Assembly (NCBI GenBank): GCA_016930835.1 | Contig: JAFGGA010000180.1 | Coordinates: 1-56,445 of the forward strand | DNA: 56,445 nt | From: Deltaproteobacteria bacterium | GTDB taxonomy: Bacteria > Desulfobacterota > DSM-4660 > Desulfatiglandales > HGW-15 | Reading direction: 5' to 3' | Shown here: positions 18,895 to 27,589 of the stretch, one piece after another | How positions within the stretch are numbered: the stretch's first letter is position 1 | Layout of the letters: each line of letters begins with the position of its first letter | Program-made: the position numbers and the translations under genes | The notes under the pieces: model-generated | Told to the model about the DNA's origin: nothing | Databases searched by the model: none | What the model saw: only the letters and a program-made list of their open reading frames with translations

Positions 18895-19170
18895 GGTCAT
18901 TGAAGAAGAATACATTTTGGCGTATATTGAACGATACTTAAAATCTTCCCTGTCCCCCCTTTGGATAAAGGAAGGAAACGACTTCTTCCCCTTTTCGTAA
19001 AAGGAAATCGAAAACTTGTAGGGTATCTAAAAATTCCTCTCCTGCTTAAGGGGGAGAGGTTAGGTGTGGGGATGCCATTCCAAGCACTTCCATCCCCATC
19101 CCAACTTTGTTGGGGTTTTGAAAAGATCTAAATGGTTACAAAGAATATACTACATAATAAGGTTATATAC
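18895..19170. repeat. Intergenic region with CTCCCC-type repeat tract
   Basis: No gene. It contains CTCTCCTGCTTAAGGGGGAGAGG followed by TTAGGTGTGGGG near 19035-19075, an imperfect palindrome. A similar tract (CTCCCCCCTTGATGGAGGAGGGTTGAGGTGGGG) lies near 30975-31012, so this is a dispersed REP-like repeat. Confidence 0.4.
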
Positions 19171-19226
19171 TTGTTAGCGTACCCGGGAGGCGGGAGTTGC
19201 TGGTTCAAATCCAGTCGTCCCGACCA
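19171..19226 (+). pseudogene. tRNA-Pro-like 3' remnant
   Basis: The segment ends GCTGGTTCAAATCCAGT-CGTCCCG-A-CCA, a complete T-arm, 3' acceptor strand, discriminator and CCA tail. That acceptor strand needs CGGGACG at the 5' end, as in deltaproteobacterial tRNA-Pro, but no such sequence occurs upstream. The preceding TTGTTAGCGTACCCG...CGGGAG looks like D-arm and anticodon-stem residue with a shortened anticodon loop. It cannot fold as a functional tRNA. Such 3' fragments are typical attachment-site leftovers of integrated elements. Confidence 0.6.
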
Positions 19227-19432
19227 TTTTTCAGATGGAATAGCCATTCTGATCAACAAAGAGCGCCTTTTTTGTTTTCGCCGGAATACCCCGCAGCTGG
19301 TCACTAGGATGATCAGCCCTCGTGTAAGGCTGCGGATTGACAAGGTGATGAGATGAGCGATGGCGCAATTTCACCTGATTCCCCACCGCTTTCGGCGGGA
19401 AGCTTCACTTCGTTAAATGAAAGGAGACCGTG

Positions 19433-19870
19433 ATGGCATTCATGAAACCCGTTGAGTCGAAGGCCCTTTTCATGGGCAGACTTGCGCATGGAAGTGATTT
19501 ATTGGAAGCGATTTCGGAATTTTGCCTACAAAACCGTATCCGTTTGGGCCGGATTAAGGCCATCGGGGCCGTTCAAAAAGCCCGCGTTGGCTTTTATAAT
19601 CAAAAGACCCGCGAATACCAGTACAATGACATTGACAGGCCTTTAGAGATTACCAACCTTGCGGGTAATGTGTCCATAAAGGATGGGCGGCCCATGGTTC
19701 ATGCGCATATCACATTGGCGGATGAAAAAGGGAATTGCTTTGGGGGTCACCTGGCTTCCGGGACCATCATATTCGCCTGCGAGCTGATCCTTGATGTGTT
19801 TGATGGTCCTGCATTTGAAAGAGGTTTTGATGAAGCGACCGGGCTTACTCTTTGGGAGATGGGGGAGTAG
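19433..19870 (+). CDS. PPC/PCC domain (DUF296) DNA-binding-like protein
   Basis: A 145-residue single-domain protein of the PPC (plants and prokaryotes conserved, DUF296) family. Typical features are the early GSDLLEAISEFCLQNRIRLGRIKAIGAVQKARVGFY and the late VHAHITLADEKGNCFGGHLASGTIIFACELIL, with the His/Gly residues that form a metal-binding trimer in archaeal relatives. In plants the domain is attached to AT-hooks; the bacterial role is unknown. ATG 19433 is preferred (AAAGGAG eight bases upstream) to GTG 19430. The end overlaps the convergent hydrolase gene by 26 bases. Confidence 0.85.
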   Translation: MAFMKPVESKALFMGRLAHGSDLLEAISEFCLQNRIRLGRIKAIGAVQKARVGFYNQKTREYQYNDIDRPLEITNLAGNVSIKDGRPMVHAHITLADEKGNCFGGHLASGTIIFACELILDVFDGPAFERGFDEATGLTLWEMGE

Positions 19871-20402
19871 AGTGCCCCCCCTGGTTCGGGGTTTGGGGTT
19901 CAGGGTTCAGAAGAGGCGAACCGGGTCCCAATAAAACATCCCAATCAATGGTTTTGAAGGTATTATGGAGAAAGTGGTCATCATCTACCTGATTCAGGGA
20001 GAGATCCGTGAAATATTTTTTCGCCATGTACTCAACGGCCTTTAGGGGGATCACCTCGTCATTCCTGCCGTGATATATCCAAACGGGGATGGATATGGGT
20101 TTTATCGGGTGGGGTGTAAACCATAGAAGGTTAATGGCCGGCGCCAGAAGGACTAAGCGATCCACACGGGTTTCATCTTCCATGGTAAACAGGGTGGCCA
20201 TGAGGCCTCCGAAACTGGAACCTACCAACCGGATGCCGGAATGTCCTGAAAGAGTAGGCACTAATTGTCGCATTCTTTCGGAGAGGCTTCCTGTAAAGCT
20301 CGGGATGAACATGTCCGGGAATCTTTCTCGAAAAAATATGGATTTGGTGCCTTGATTACTGCTTTCCAACCCGTGCAAGAAGACCCTTAACGTCAAAGCC
20401 AA
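19845..20402 (-). CDS. Small alpha/beta hydrolase (YcfP/UPF0227-like esterase)
   Basis: A 185-residue serine hydrolase. FLHGLESSNQGTK opens the fold, the nucleophile lies in LVGSSFGGLMA, the acid in IYHGRNDEVIPL and the His in VDDDHFLHN. It resembles the small YcfP/YqiA esterases; the substrate is unknown. The last 25 residues are a Pro/Gly-rich tail encoded in repeat-like sequence that overlaps the PPC gene's 3' end, so the original C-terminus was probably shorter. It lies 18 bases downstream of greA and is likely in its operon. Confidence 0.8.
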   Translation of the reverse strand: MALTLRVFLHGLESSNQGTKSIFFRERFPDMFIPSFTGSLSERMRQLVPTLSGHSGIRLVGSSFGGLMATLFTMEDETRVDRLVLLAPAINLLWFTPHPIKPISIPVWIYHGRNDEVIPLKAVEYMAKKYFTDLSLNQVDDDHFLHNTFKTIDWDVLLGPGSPLLNPEPQTPNQGGHSTPPSPKE

Positions 20403-20420
20403 CTTCTCCTTGAATCATCA

Positions 20421-20888
20421 TTACAGAATGTCCAGGATCTCATATTCTTGGATCCCACCCGGGGTCTTTACCTTGACCTCGTCCCCCACTTCCTTACCGA
20501 TAAGCACTTGTCCCAATGGGGAATGGACCGATATCCGGCCTTTTTCGGGCTCAGACTCATAAGGTCCCAGGAGCTGATACCGCATCTCTTCGTCCGTATC
20601 CAGGTTACACAAGATCACGGTTCGTCCGAAAACGACCCTGTCCGCAGGTCCGTCTTCCATCTCAATGACCTCTGATTTGCCGATAACACTCTTGAGTTCT
20701 GAAATTTTTCCGTCAATAAAGGATTGCCTTTCCTTCGCGGCATGGTATTCGGCATTTTCACTGATATCCCCATGGGCCCTGGCCTCCTCGATAGCCCTGA
20801 TATTTTGAGGCCTTTCAACCGATTCCATCTGTTTCAACTCGGTCTTCAGATTCTCAAGACCCTCCCTTGTAATGGGAATTCTATCCAT
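20421..20888 (-). CDS. greA: Transcription elongation factor GreA
   Basis: A 155-residue GreA/GreB protein. An N-terminal coiled coil (about 1-75) has the tip EEARAHGDISENAEYHAAKERQ with the acidic D..E pair that enters the RNA polymerase secondary channel to stimulate cleavage of backtracked RNA; the C-terminal FKBP-like domain ends SPLGQVLIGKEVGDEVKVKTPGG. Starting at ATG 20888 gives MDRIPITREG, which matches the E. coli N-terminus in register; a GTG two codons earlier (20894) is closer to AAGGAG, so either start is possible. Confidence 0.95.
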   Translation of the reverse strand: MDRIPITREGLENLKTELKQMESVERPQNIRAIEEARAHGDISENAEYHAAKERQSFIDGKISELKSVIGKSEVIEMEDGPADRVVFGRTVILCNLDTDEEMRYQLLGPYESEPEKGRISVHSPLGQVLIGKEVGDEVKVKTPGGIQEYEILDIL

Positions 20889-21053
20889 GTTCACTGATCT
20901 CCTTATTTTTTTAAGACCTATGCATATATATATGTAAAAATGTTTATGCCACCATTTCTTAAAAAGTCATTCAGGCGGGTAATCTTGTATTTATAGCATT
21001 TTTCAGGAAAGACCGCAACGATAAGAAAAATCCCCAACGGTATCACCAGAAGC

Positions 21054-23432
21054 CTATATTCCTATACCCAATGTTTTACCCGTTTGGTAGATGATGAAGG
21101 AAACAAGGTAGGCCAGGATCAGATTAAAACCCATTGAAAACAGTGCCCACCGCCAAGAGCTTTCTTTTTTGATGCTGATGACCGTAACAAAGCAGGGCAC
21201 ATAGAGCATGGTGAATAGGATCAGGACAAAGGCCTTCAGCGGATTCCAATCCGGATCGCGTGCAAGCCTGCTGGAAAGGGTACCGCTCTCTTCGGGTGCC
21301 ACTTCACCCAACGAATAAGCCGTGCCAAGGGTTGATAAAATGATTTCCTTGGCCGCAAATCCACCGACCAGAGCGATATTCGTCCTGTAATCAAAGCCGA
21401 TGGTCCTTGTAATACCTTCGAGTGTCTGGCCGATCCATCCGGCGATGGTAGCTTTTAAAGCCGCCTGTTGTTCCTGGGCCGATATGAGATTCATCGTATT
21501 TCTGTATTCAAGATAGAGGTCGGTGACCGTGGCGAGATCTTTCTTCACCCCATCGTGGGTCCGTCCTACGTCTTGATCTGGAAACAAGGTGTTGAACACA
21601 GGGTATAAGGGGTTTTTCATGAGTGTTTCAGGTACGGGGCCATAATCTTTTATAGACTGTCGGTATAGGTCATAGAGTTCGTCGAATCTATTCAGGGTTG
21701 GAAGATCCGGAATGATACCATTGACGTTCGACAGAGACAGAAATGTTTTCTGGGTATTTAGCCGTTGATCCTCATAAAAACGAGCCTGCTGTTCATTCAA
21801 ACGCGGGAAGGTCATCATGGCCCATAGGATGATCGATATGCCCAATATCACCGTGCCAGCCTTTTTCATGTATTGCCAGGTTCTCTCCCAGGTATGAATG
21901 CATATCCCTTTGATGGTGGGGGCTCGATAAGGCGGCAGCTCCATGACAAAGGGCGTCTTTGGGCCTCGCAACACCGTAGCCCGGAGCAATTTGGCGGCAA
22001 AAAGGGCTAATACCCATGATATCATCGTGAATAGAAACATCATGCGCGCTTCATTTTCGGAAAAAAAGGCCGCGATCAGCATCAGGAAGACCGGTAACTT
22101 GGCACCGCAGTTCATGAATGGCACCACCAGCAAGGTGGCGATCCGTTCCTTGGGGTCTCTCAACGTTCGTGTGGCCATCACGCCCGGAACCGCGCAACCT
22201 CCTGAGATCCCCCCGCTGACGAGGAGTGCAATCACGGAATTCCCATGGAGCCCGAACCATCGAAGAACCCGGTCCAGCATATAGGCCATGCGCGCCATGT
22301 AGCCCGAATCCTCCAAGATGGCAATGGCAAAAAACATAAACATGATCACCGGAATAAAACCAAATACCCCCCCGACCCCGTCAATGATACCGGAAACGAT
22401 CAATGATTGAAGATTTCCTTCCGGAATCATGGATGATACGTTCTCTTTCATCCATGTAAAAAAACAACCAAACCATTCCACCGGGGCTTCACTCCCCCAG
22501 AACGTAAATACGTAAATCCCATATAGGATCAACATCATAATGGTCGGTCCCAGGATACGGTTGGTTAAGATTTTGTCCAGTTGATCTGAAAAGTTCAGGC
22601 GGGATTCGATCTTTCTGCGAACGGCCTTTTTGGTGATACCCGCGATGTATCCATAACGATGGTCCGCGATAATGGCCTCGGGCTCTTCTTCAAGGGTACT
22701 TTGAATGTGTTTCGAGATCTTATGACAGATGGGCTCGATCTTTGGCTGTATTTCAGGTTTGCCTTGTATGAATTTCAAGATTTGGTCGTCCCCTTCAAGA
22801 CATTTGAGGGCCAACCATTTTGAAGGGTACCTGGGATCGAAATCCCTTGCGCCTCGAATAATCTCTTCAATCTCCGAGATGCCATGGTCAATATCACTTC
22901 CATAAGAGATGATCTCGGCATTCCATGTTCGGTCTTCGGCGGATGTTTCAATAATGGCATCCAAAAGCTCGTGAACACCTTTGTTGCTTCGGGCCACCAT
23001 CGGGATTACAGGTACTTTAAAGAGCTGGGATAATATCCGGTGGTCGACTTTTATCCCCCTTCTTTCAGCCATATCCATCATGTTCAAGGCTATGATTAGG
23101 GGAACTCCCAGTTCTCTGAATTGAACAGCCAGATACAGATTTCGGTCCAGGTTGGAGGCATCAACGATGTCCACTACTACATCCGGCCTTTCATTGATGA
23201 GAAAATCTCTGGTGACGATCTCTTCTAAAGAATAGGCCGTGAGGCTGTAGGTACCAGGGAGGTCGACCACCAGGATTTCATGGCCTTTGTGGATGATCTT
23301 GCCGGATTTTTTTTCTACCGTTACACCGGGGTAATTGGCTATATGTTGCCTGGCGCCGGTGATGGCGTTAAAAAGGGTGGTTTTGCCTGAATTGGGGTTC
23401 CCCGAGAGTGCTATGGTAATGGTGCGTTTCAA
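21054..23432 (-). CDS. feoB: Ferrous iron transport protein B
   Basis: A 792-residue inner-membrane Fe(II) transporter. The N-terminal G domain has G1 SGNPNSGKTTLFNAITG, G2 YPGVTVEKKSG, G3 DLPGTYSL, G4 NMMD and a GDI-like helical spacer; the membrane part has the two Gate regions (GGISGGCAVPGVMATR and GGFAAKEIILSTLGTAYS). Length is typical. It follows feoA with 14 bases between them, so the two form an operon, probably Fur controlled through the site upstream. Confidence 0.96.
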   Translation of the reverse strand: MKRTITIALSGNPNSGKTTLFNAITGARQHIANYPGVTVEKKSGKIIHKGHEILVVDLPGTYSLTAYSLEEIVTRDFLINERPDVVVDIVDASNLDRNLYLAVQFRELGVPLIIALNMMDMAERRGIKVDHRILSQLFKVPVIPMVARSNKGVHELLDAIIETSAEDRTWNAEIISYGSDIDHGISEIEEIIRGARDFDPRYPSKWLALKCLEGDDQILKFIQGKPEIQPKIEPICHKISKHIQSTLEEEPEAIIADHRYGYIAGITKKAVRRKIESRLNFSDQLDKILTNRILGPTIMMLILYGIYVFTFWGSEAPVEWFGCFFTWMKENVSSMIPEGNLQSLIVSGIIDGVGGVFGFIPVIMFMFFAIAILEDSGYMARMAYMLDRVLRWFGLHGNSVIALLVSGGISGGCAVPGVMATRTLRDPKERIATLLVVPFMNCGAKLPVFLMLIAAFFSENEARMMFLFTMISWVLALFAAKLLRATVLRGPKTPFVMELPPYRAPTIKGICIHTWERTWQYMKKAGTVILGISIILWAMMTFPRLNEQQARFYEDQRLNTQKTFLSLSNVNGIIPDLPTLNRFDELYDLYRQSIKDYGPVPETLMKNPLYPVFNTLFPDQDVGRTHDGVKKDLATVTDLYLEYRNTMNLISAQEQQAALKATIAGWIGQTLEGITRTIGFDYRTNIALVGGFAAKEIILSTLGTAYSLGEVAPEESGTLSSRLARDPDWNPLKAFVLILFTMLYVPCFVTVISIKKESSWRWALFSMGFNLILAYLVSFIIYQTGKTLGIGI

Positions 23433-23446
23433 TGCCCTTGTCCGTT

Positions 23447-23686
23447 TTACGCATCCACTTCCACCATGATGTGGTCGGCTTCATTGTTTCTCAGGGTTAA
23501 GGTATAATCGTTTATTTTTACGGCTACAGGATCTTTTAAAGGGGCACGTCCCATGATCAGTATGGACGTTCCATGGACCAATCCCATTTCCCGCATTCTT
23601 CTGCTCATCTCACCATTCGTGGTGATCTTCATAATGATGCCTTTTTGATTATCCGACATCTCTCGCATTCTGATGACTTTTTTCAT
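23447..23686 (-). CDS. feoA: Ferrous iron transport protein A
   Basis: A 79-residue SH3-like FeoA protein (about 14-79: GEMSRRMREMGLVHGTSILIMGRAPLKDPVAVKI), a cytoplasmic accessory of FeoB thought to act on its G domain. It directly precedes feoB. The sequence between it and the upstream FeoB-associated gene is filled by a MITE copy, which may have separated the two or added a new promoter or hairpin. Confidence 0.92.
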   Translation of the reverse strand: MKKVIRMREMSDNQKGIIMKITTNGEMSRRMREMGLVHGTSILIMGRAPLKDPVAVKINDYTLTLRNNEADHIMVEVDA

Positions 23687-23736
23687 ATATTCAATTTACT
23701 CACCCAAAAAATGATCAAATATACATTGCAATCTTT

Positions 23737-23840
23737 GATGGTTTTGTAAAAAGTTGGAAAATACCTCTTTTGTCATTCCTGCCCACCCGCGCGCGCGGAC
23801 ATGTACAGGCAGCCGGGAAGATGCCTTTTTGCGAGATTTT
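23737..23840. mobile_element. MITE-like element, copy 2, inside the feo operon
   Basis: A 104-base element with left end GATGGTTTTGTAAAAAGTTG and right end whose complement is AAAATCTCGCAAAAAGG, the same termini as copy 1 at 16768-16952, with an internal GTCATTCCTGCC...GGACATGTACAGGCAG core. An exact 8-base direct repeat CAATCTTT flanks it (23729-23736 and 23841-23848), a likely target duplication. It lies between feoA and the small upstream gene. Confidence 0.75.
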
Positions 23841-23998
23841 CAATCTTTCCATTTACCAGTCTCCATGCATTTGTCGCACACACCTTTTAAATCGCAATGG
23901 CAACCCACTGTTTTTTGTGTAATACTTTTATGCAAACGTCTAGCTATATAAAGAATAGCCATAATGACGATGAAAATAACGATAATATTGGACAGCAT
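23840..23998 (-). CDS. FeoB-associated Cys-rich membrane protein (52 aa)
   Basis: A short gene on the minus strand with a good RBS (GGGAG, 7 bases from ATG). The 52-residue product has one N-terminal membrane helix (LSNIIVIFIVIMAILYIA), a basic stop-transfer RRLHKS, then GCHCDLKGVCDKC with Cys at 33, 35, 41 and 44. This layout fits the FeoB-associated Cys-rich proteins found with feoAB, whose role may be handling iron at the membrane. Its TGA is formed at the junction with the inserted MITE: TG belongs to the duplicated target and A to the element. Confidence 0.8.
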   Translation of the reverse strand: MLSNIIVIFIVIMAILYIARRLHKSITQKTVGCHCDLKGVCDKCMETGKWKD

Positions 23999-24023
23999 TT
24001 TTGATCTCCCAAGGATGCTTGTT

Positions 24024-24042
24024 GAGAATGATTATCAATAAT
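24024..24042 (-). promoter_or_regulatory. Fur-box-like operator of the feo operon
   Basis: The 19-mer GAGAATGATTATCAATAAT matches the classical palindromic Fur box at 14 of 19 positions, including the central AATGAT-ATCA. It lies 26 bases upstream of the start of the first feo-linked gene, in the right place to repress the operon when iron is sufficient. Confidence 0.65.
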
Positions 24043-24197
24043 ATAATTGATCCAAGACCGTTGTCAAGGTCTTATTCAACCCGTTTCTGAATAAGCCGAG
24101 CTGTCACATGGATAGATAGAAATAAAGATTGCTCATCCATTCAATCAATCAAGGCCGTTATGGCCACAAGGTTCCTCTCTTTAACCAGAAAACGATT

Positions 24198-25379
24198 CTA
24201 TTTCAAGCTGTTGACTGTCGGAATCATCACGCTGGGTTCTGTCAGTAAAAAGCTCCCTTGCTCAATCCAATCCTTTAATATCCGGGCCACCTCCAAGGCC
24301 CTTACATAGGAGGAGACTGGAACGCTCTGGATATCCTGGCCATTAAATTTGATGGAGCCGCTTTTTAACGCAGCATAGCTTACTTGTCCCAGACTCTTGG
24401 ATTCTCCTTTCGGGTAGTCTTCTCCATAGTCGATGATCTGGGTGAATATTTCATCATCTGAAACGCCGGTATAACGGGCCATGTCTTCATTAAGGATCGG
24501 AATGGGAATACCCAATCCCACGGCGAGGGAACAACCATATCCCAACATGCTCACGCCAACCAACCATTTCGGGTGCATTTCCTTTAGATTACCCATAACC
24601 ATGAGGGTTCCGGCCGGTCGAAGGGGTACCCCGTTTGGGCCCCTTTCAACCTCAGGATTATGCTGACTCCCGGGGCCCACGATATATCCTTGAGCACCGC
24701 CCAGAAAGATCCTTGTACCTATTCCCAGTGTGAGATAGTATGGATCGTTAAATAAGGGACTCAGTGTCCCGGAGGTTGAATAATTGACATTTCCCGCCCG
24801 GGGTTTCAGAACACCCATATAGGTGTAAATGGTCTTTGAGGTCAAATTCACCGCACAATTGTAATTTTGATAAGCGTTTCTGGGGTTCAGCAATACCGCA
24901 TACGGGAGGTCGTTCAGGGTGATCTTTTTTTCATACTCTTTATTCGGGTAACAATCCGTTCCATAGGCCGTTACTTTCAGTTCCACCTTCTTTCCCGCCA
25001 CAAGATCGTGGATCACATGCCCGCCACCATATTTAAACTGTCCCGGGTGGACTCTGTTCAGGGGATCATCTTCCGCAGGTTCGGTGGCGCCGATATAGGT
25101 ATCCACGGCAGCCAGCCCGCCATAGGCCGATACATTATTGAGCCAAATTTTGGACCCCTTGATCGTGGGTTTGGCGTGCCCAAAATTAATAAAGGCCCCT
25201 GAAGAGCACATGGGTGCAAATGTCCCCGTGGTCACCACATCCACCTCCCTGGCCGCTTTTGCGGTTCCCTTGCGTTTGACGATATCCGTCATTTCATCAG
25301 CGGTCACCACAACCACTTTTCCTTGTTTGATCTTTTTGTTTATCTCTGCAATGGTCTTGGTTGTTTTTTTCTTAGGCAC
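24198..25379 (-). CDS. DUF39 homocysteine biosynthesis protein
   Basis: A 393-residue protein of the HcyBio (DUF39) family, implicated in direct conversion of aspartate semialdehyde to homocysteine in methanogens and sulfate reducers. Recognisable stretches are VVTTGTFAPMCSSGAFINFGHAKP (with a conserved Cys), NNVSAYGGLAAVDTYIGA, YGGGHVIHDLVAGK, RIFLGGAQGYIVGPGSQHN and SMLGYGCSLAVGLGIPIPIL. The usual partner, a NIL-domain ferredoxin, is not adjacent. It is monocistronic here, with a short gene-free stretch before kdsA. Confidence 0.88.
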   Translation of the reverse strand: MPKKKTTKTIAEINKKIKQGKVVVVTADEMTDIVKRKGTAKAAREVDVVTTGTFAPMCSSGAFINFGHAKPTIKGSKIWLNNVSAYGGLAAVDTYIGATEPAEDDPLNRVHPGQFKYGGGHVIHDLVAGKKVELKVTAYGTDCYPNKEYEKKITLNDLPYAVLLNPRNAYQNYNCAVNLTSKTIYTYMGVLKPRAGNVNYSTSGTLSPLFNDPYYLTLGIGTRIFLGGAQGYIVGPGSQHNPEVERGPNGVPLRPAGTLMVMGNLKEMHPKWLVGVSMLGYGCSLAVGLGIPIPILNEDMARYTGVSDDEIFTQIIDYGEDYPKGESKSLGQVSYAALKSGSIKFNGQDIQSVPVSSYVRALEVARILKDWIEQGSFLLTEPSVMIPTVNSLK

Positions 25380-25569
25380 TTTTTGACCTCCGGAGAAAAA
25401 ATACTTGAATAATAGGGATTACACGGACAATTGACAAGGGAAACTTTTAAAATACGGCCACTTTTACTTTCCTTGACTTTTGATCGACCTTTCTATAATC
25501 ATTAAAGGGTCTTTATATATGGAATTTGTTTTGACGGCGCGGGAATGATTTTTCATGAGGGGATGAGTG

Positions 25570-26397
25570 ATGTTTAACCCGATTCAAATAGGGGATCTGA
25601 CCATACAAGAAAAAGGGCCTTTTTTCGCGATAGCCGGTCCATGCGTCATTGAAAATGAGGCATTAACCCTGCAAGTCGCAGAATATTTAAAAGAGACCAG
25701 CGTCGCCATGGAACTGCCCATTATTTTTAAGACTTCTTATGATAAGGCCAACAGGACTTCATTGGATTCATTCCGGGGACCAGGCATAGAAGAAGGCTTG
25801 GATGTGATCCGGAAGGTGAAGAAGGAAACAGGACTCCCCGTCCTGTCTGATGTCCATGGGATCGAGGAGGTCGGGAAAGCCGCCCATGTCCTGGATGTTA
25901 TCCAAATACCGGCTTTTTTGTGCCGGCAGACGGATCTTCTTCTTGCCGCGGCCCGAACCGGTCTTCCCGTGAATATCAAAAAAGGCCAGTTTTTATCTCC
26001 ATTTGAGATTGCACCGGCGATTCGAAAAATAAGCTCGGTGGGGAATCATGACATCTTGGTGACAGAACGAGGAACCTTTTTTGGTTATCATAATCTGGTT
26101 GTGGATATGCGAGCCATCCCCATTATGAAGGGTTTCGGATATCCAGTGATATTCGATGCGACCCATAGCGTTCAATTACCCGGAGGAACAGGCGCCAGTT
26201 CAGGCGGCCAGAGGGAGTTCGTGGAATACCTGGCCCGAGCAGCGGTCTCCGCTGGTGCGAACGGTGTCTTTATTGAGGTTCACCCGACTCCCGACTCCGC
26301 CCTCTGTGACGGCCCAAACTCTCTCCCCTTAAACCAGATTAGACCCCTCTTGGCGCTCTTGAAAGAGATCCATGCCCTTGTGAATCACGCCCTTTGA
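25570..26397 (+). CDS. kdsA: 3-deoxy-8-phosphooctulonate synthase
   Basis: A 275-residue class I aldolase-type barrel enzyme that condenses PEP and arabinose-5-phosphate into KDO-8-phosphate for LPS. Typical motifs are FAIAGPCVIE, FKTSYDKANRTS, FRGPGIEEGL, IQIPAFLCRQTDLL and VIFDATHSVQLPGG with SGGQREFVEYLARAA; the Cys in GPCVIE together with conserved His/Glu/Asp suggests either metal class. ATG 25570 is preferred to GTG 25567. First gene of the LPS-rpoN run. Confidence 0.96.
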   Translation: MFNPIQIGDLTIQEKGPFFAIAGPCVIENEALTLQVAEYLKETSVAMELPIIFKTSYDKANRTSLDSFRGPGIEEGLDVIRKVKKETGLPVLSDVHGIEEVGKAAHVLDVIQIPAFLCRQTDLLLAAARTGLPVNIKKGQFLSPFEIAPAIRKISSVGNHDILVTERGTFFGYHNLVVDMRAIPIMKGFGYPVIFDATHSVQLPGGTGASSGGQREFVEYLARAAVSAGANGVFIEVHPTPDSALCDGPNSLPLNQIRPLLALLKEIHALVNHAL

Positions 26398-26450
26398 TTC
26401 AAACAAGACCTTATGACGGGTTTAACGATCAAAATAAAATTGGAGTGGTA

Positions 26451-26996
26451 ATGATTAAGGAGAGGGCTGAACAGATCAAACTGCTCATTTTGGATATTGA
26501 TGGAGTGATGACGGATGGACATATCGTTATCAATGAACAGGGTGAGGAGATAAAAACATTTCATGTCAGGGATGGACAAGGTCTTAAATGGCTGATCAAG
26601 GGCGGTATCGAAGTAGCGATTATATCCGGCCGGTCGTCCAAGGCCGTTGAACGACGCGCGACGGATTTGGGGATACAGACAATATATCAAGGGATCTATG
26701 ATAAAGGATCTTTATGCGCTGATCTGATCCGGGAAAAGAGATTGAAAAGGCAAGAAGTAGCATGCATGGGAGATGATCTGCCGGATATCCCCATGTTTCA
26801 ACATGTGGGTCTTTCCATCGCGGTTTCGGATGCTGCCCAAGAGGTGCGTGACACGGCCCATTTTATCACGAAAAGCAAGGGGGGAAATGGTGCTGTTCGA
26901 GAAATTTGTGAAATGATCCTCAAGGCAAAAGGATTATGGGATGAACTCATATCTCCATTTATTGAAAAAGGAAAAGCTTTACATATTGGAACATAG
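26451..26996 (+). CDS. kdsC: 3-deoxy-D-manno-octulosonate 8-phosphate phosphatase
   Basis: A 181-residue HAD-family phosphatase. Motif I is ILDIDGVMTDG, motif II IISGR, motif III K in YDKGS and motif IV MGDDLPDIPM; the lack of a cap domain is characteristic of tetrameric KdsC, which dephosphorylates KDO-8-P. I use ATG 26451 with GGAG upstream; the frame extending back to 26394 overlaps the end of kdsA and adds an unconserved leader. The kdsA-kdsC adjacency supports the function. Confidence 0.93.
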   Translation: MIKERAEQIKLLILDIDGVMTDGHIVINEQGEEIKTFHVRDGQGLKWLIKGGIEVAIISGRSSKAVERRATDLGIQTIYQGIYDKGSLCADLIREKRLKRQEVACMGDDLPDIPMFQHVGLSIAVSDAAQEVRDTAHFITKSKGGNGAVREICEMILKAKGLWDELISPFIEKGKALHIGT

Positions 26997-27016
26997 CCTG
27001 GTATAATTATTGCATT

Positions 27017-27589
27017 ATGAATCGGCCTTTGATCAGATACAGCCCCCTGGCTGTTATCATACTGTTGATCTTGAGTATCGGCTTTTATTTGACCAAGGAT
27101 AGGCACTCGGATACGAGCCCGTCGTTCATACAAGAGCAAGATTCAAGAGATGGCCTGAAGGGGACGAATATCCATCATATTCAAAATAATCCCGACAACG
27201 GTGTAAAGTGGATTCTTCATGCGGAAGAAGTAACCTCTTCGACGGATATGCAACACATGATGTTCAAAAATTTCCAAATAAGATTGGAACCGGAAAATGG
27301 ATCGTCGATGGAACTGGAAGGAGAAGGTGGGGAATATAACAGCAGGACCCAAGAGATTAACCTGTGGGGCGCGCTGCAGGGAAGAACCATCGACGGATAT
27401 CAGATATTAACGGATCACATGGTCATTCATCAAAAGGAGAGATACCTAAAGACCGATGAGCCGGTGAAGATTATCGGGCCCTTTTTTTCAATCAATGGAA
27501 AGGGTTTTTTCTTTAATATGGAGACCGAGATCTTCTCCATCCTTTCGGAGGTAACCACATTTATTCACAGGGAATCCGTGTCCTTATGA
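27017..27589 (+). CDS. lptC: LPS export protein LptC
   Basis: A 190-residue bitopic inner-membrane protein: one N-terminal helix (LAVIILLILSIGFYL, about 10-26) and a periplasmic beta-jellyroll domain (HADEVTSS-like WILHAEEVTSST, MELEGEGGEYNSRTQEINLWG). LptC passes LPS from the LptBFG extractor to LptA. Its stop overlaps the lptA start (ATGA), so they are translationally coupled. Confidence 0.88.
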   Translation: MNRPLIRYSPLAVIILLILSIGFYLTKDRHSDTSPSFIQEQDSRDGLKGTNIHHIQNNPDNGVKWILHAEEVTSSTDMQHMMFKNFQIRLEPENGSSMELEGEGGEYNSRTQEINLWGALQGRTIDGYQILTDHMVIHQKERYLKTDEPVKIIGPFFSINGKGFFFNMETEIFSILSEVTTFIHRESVSL

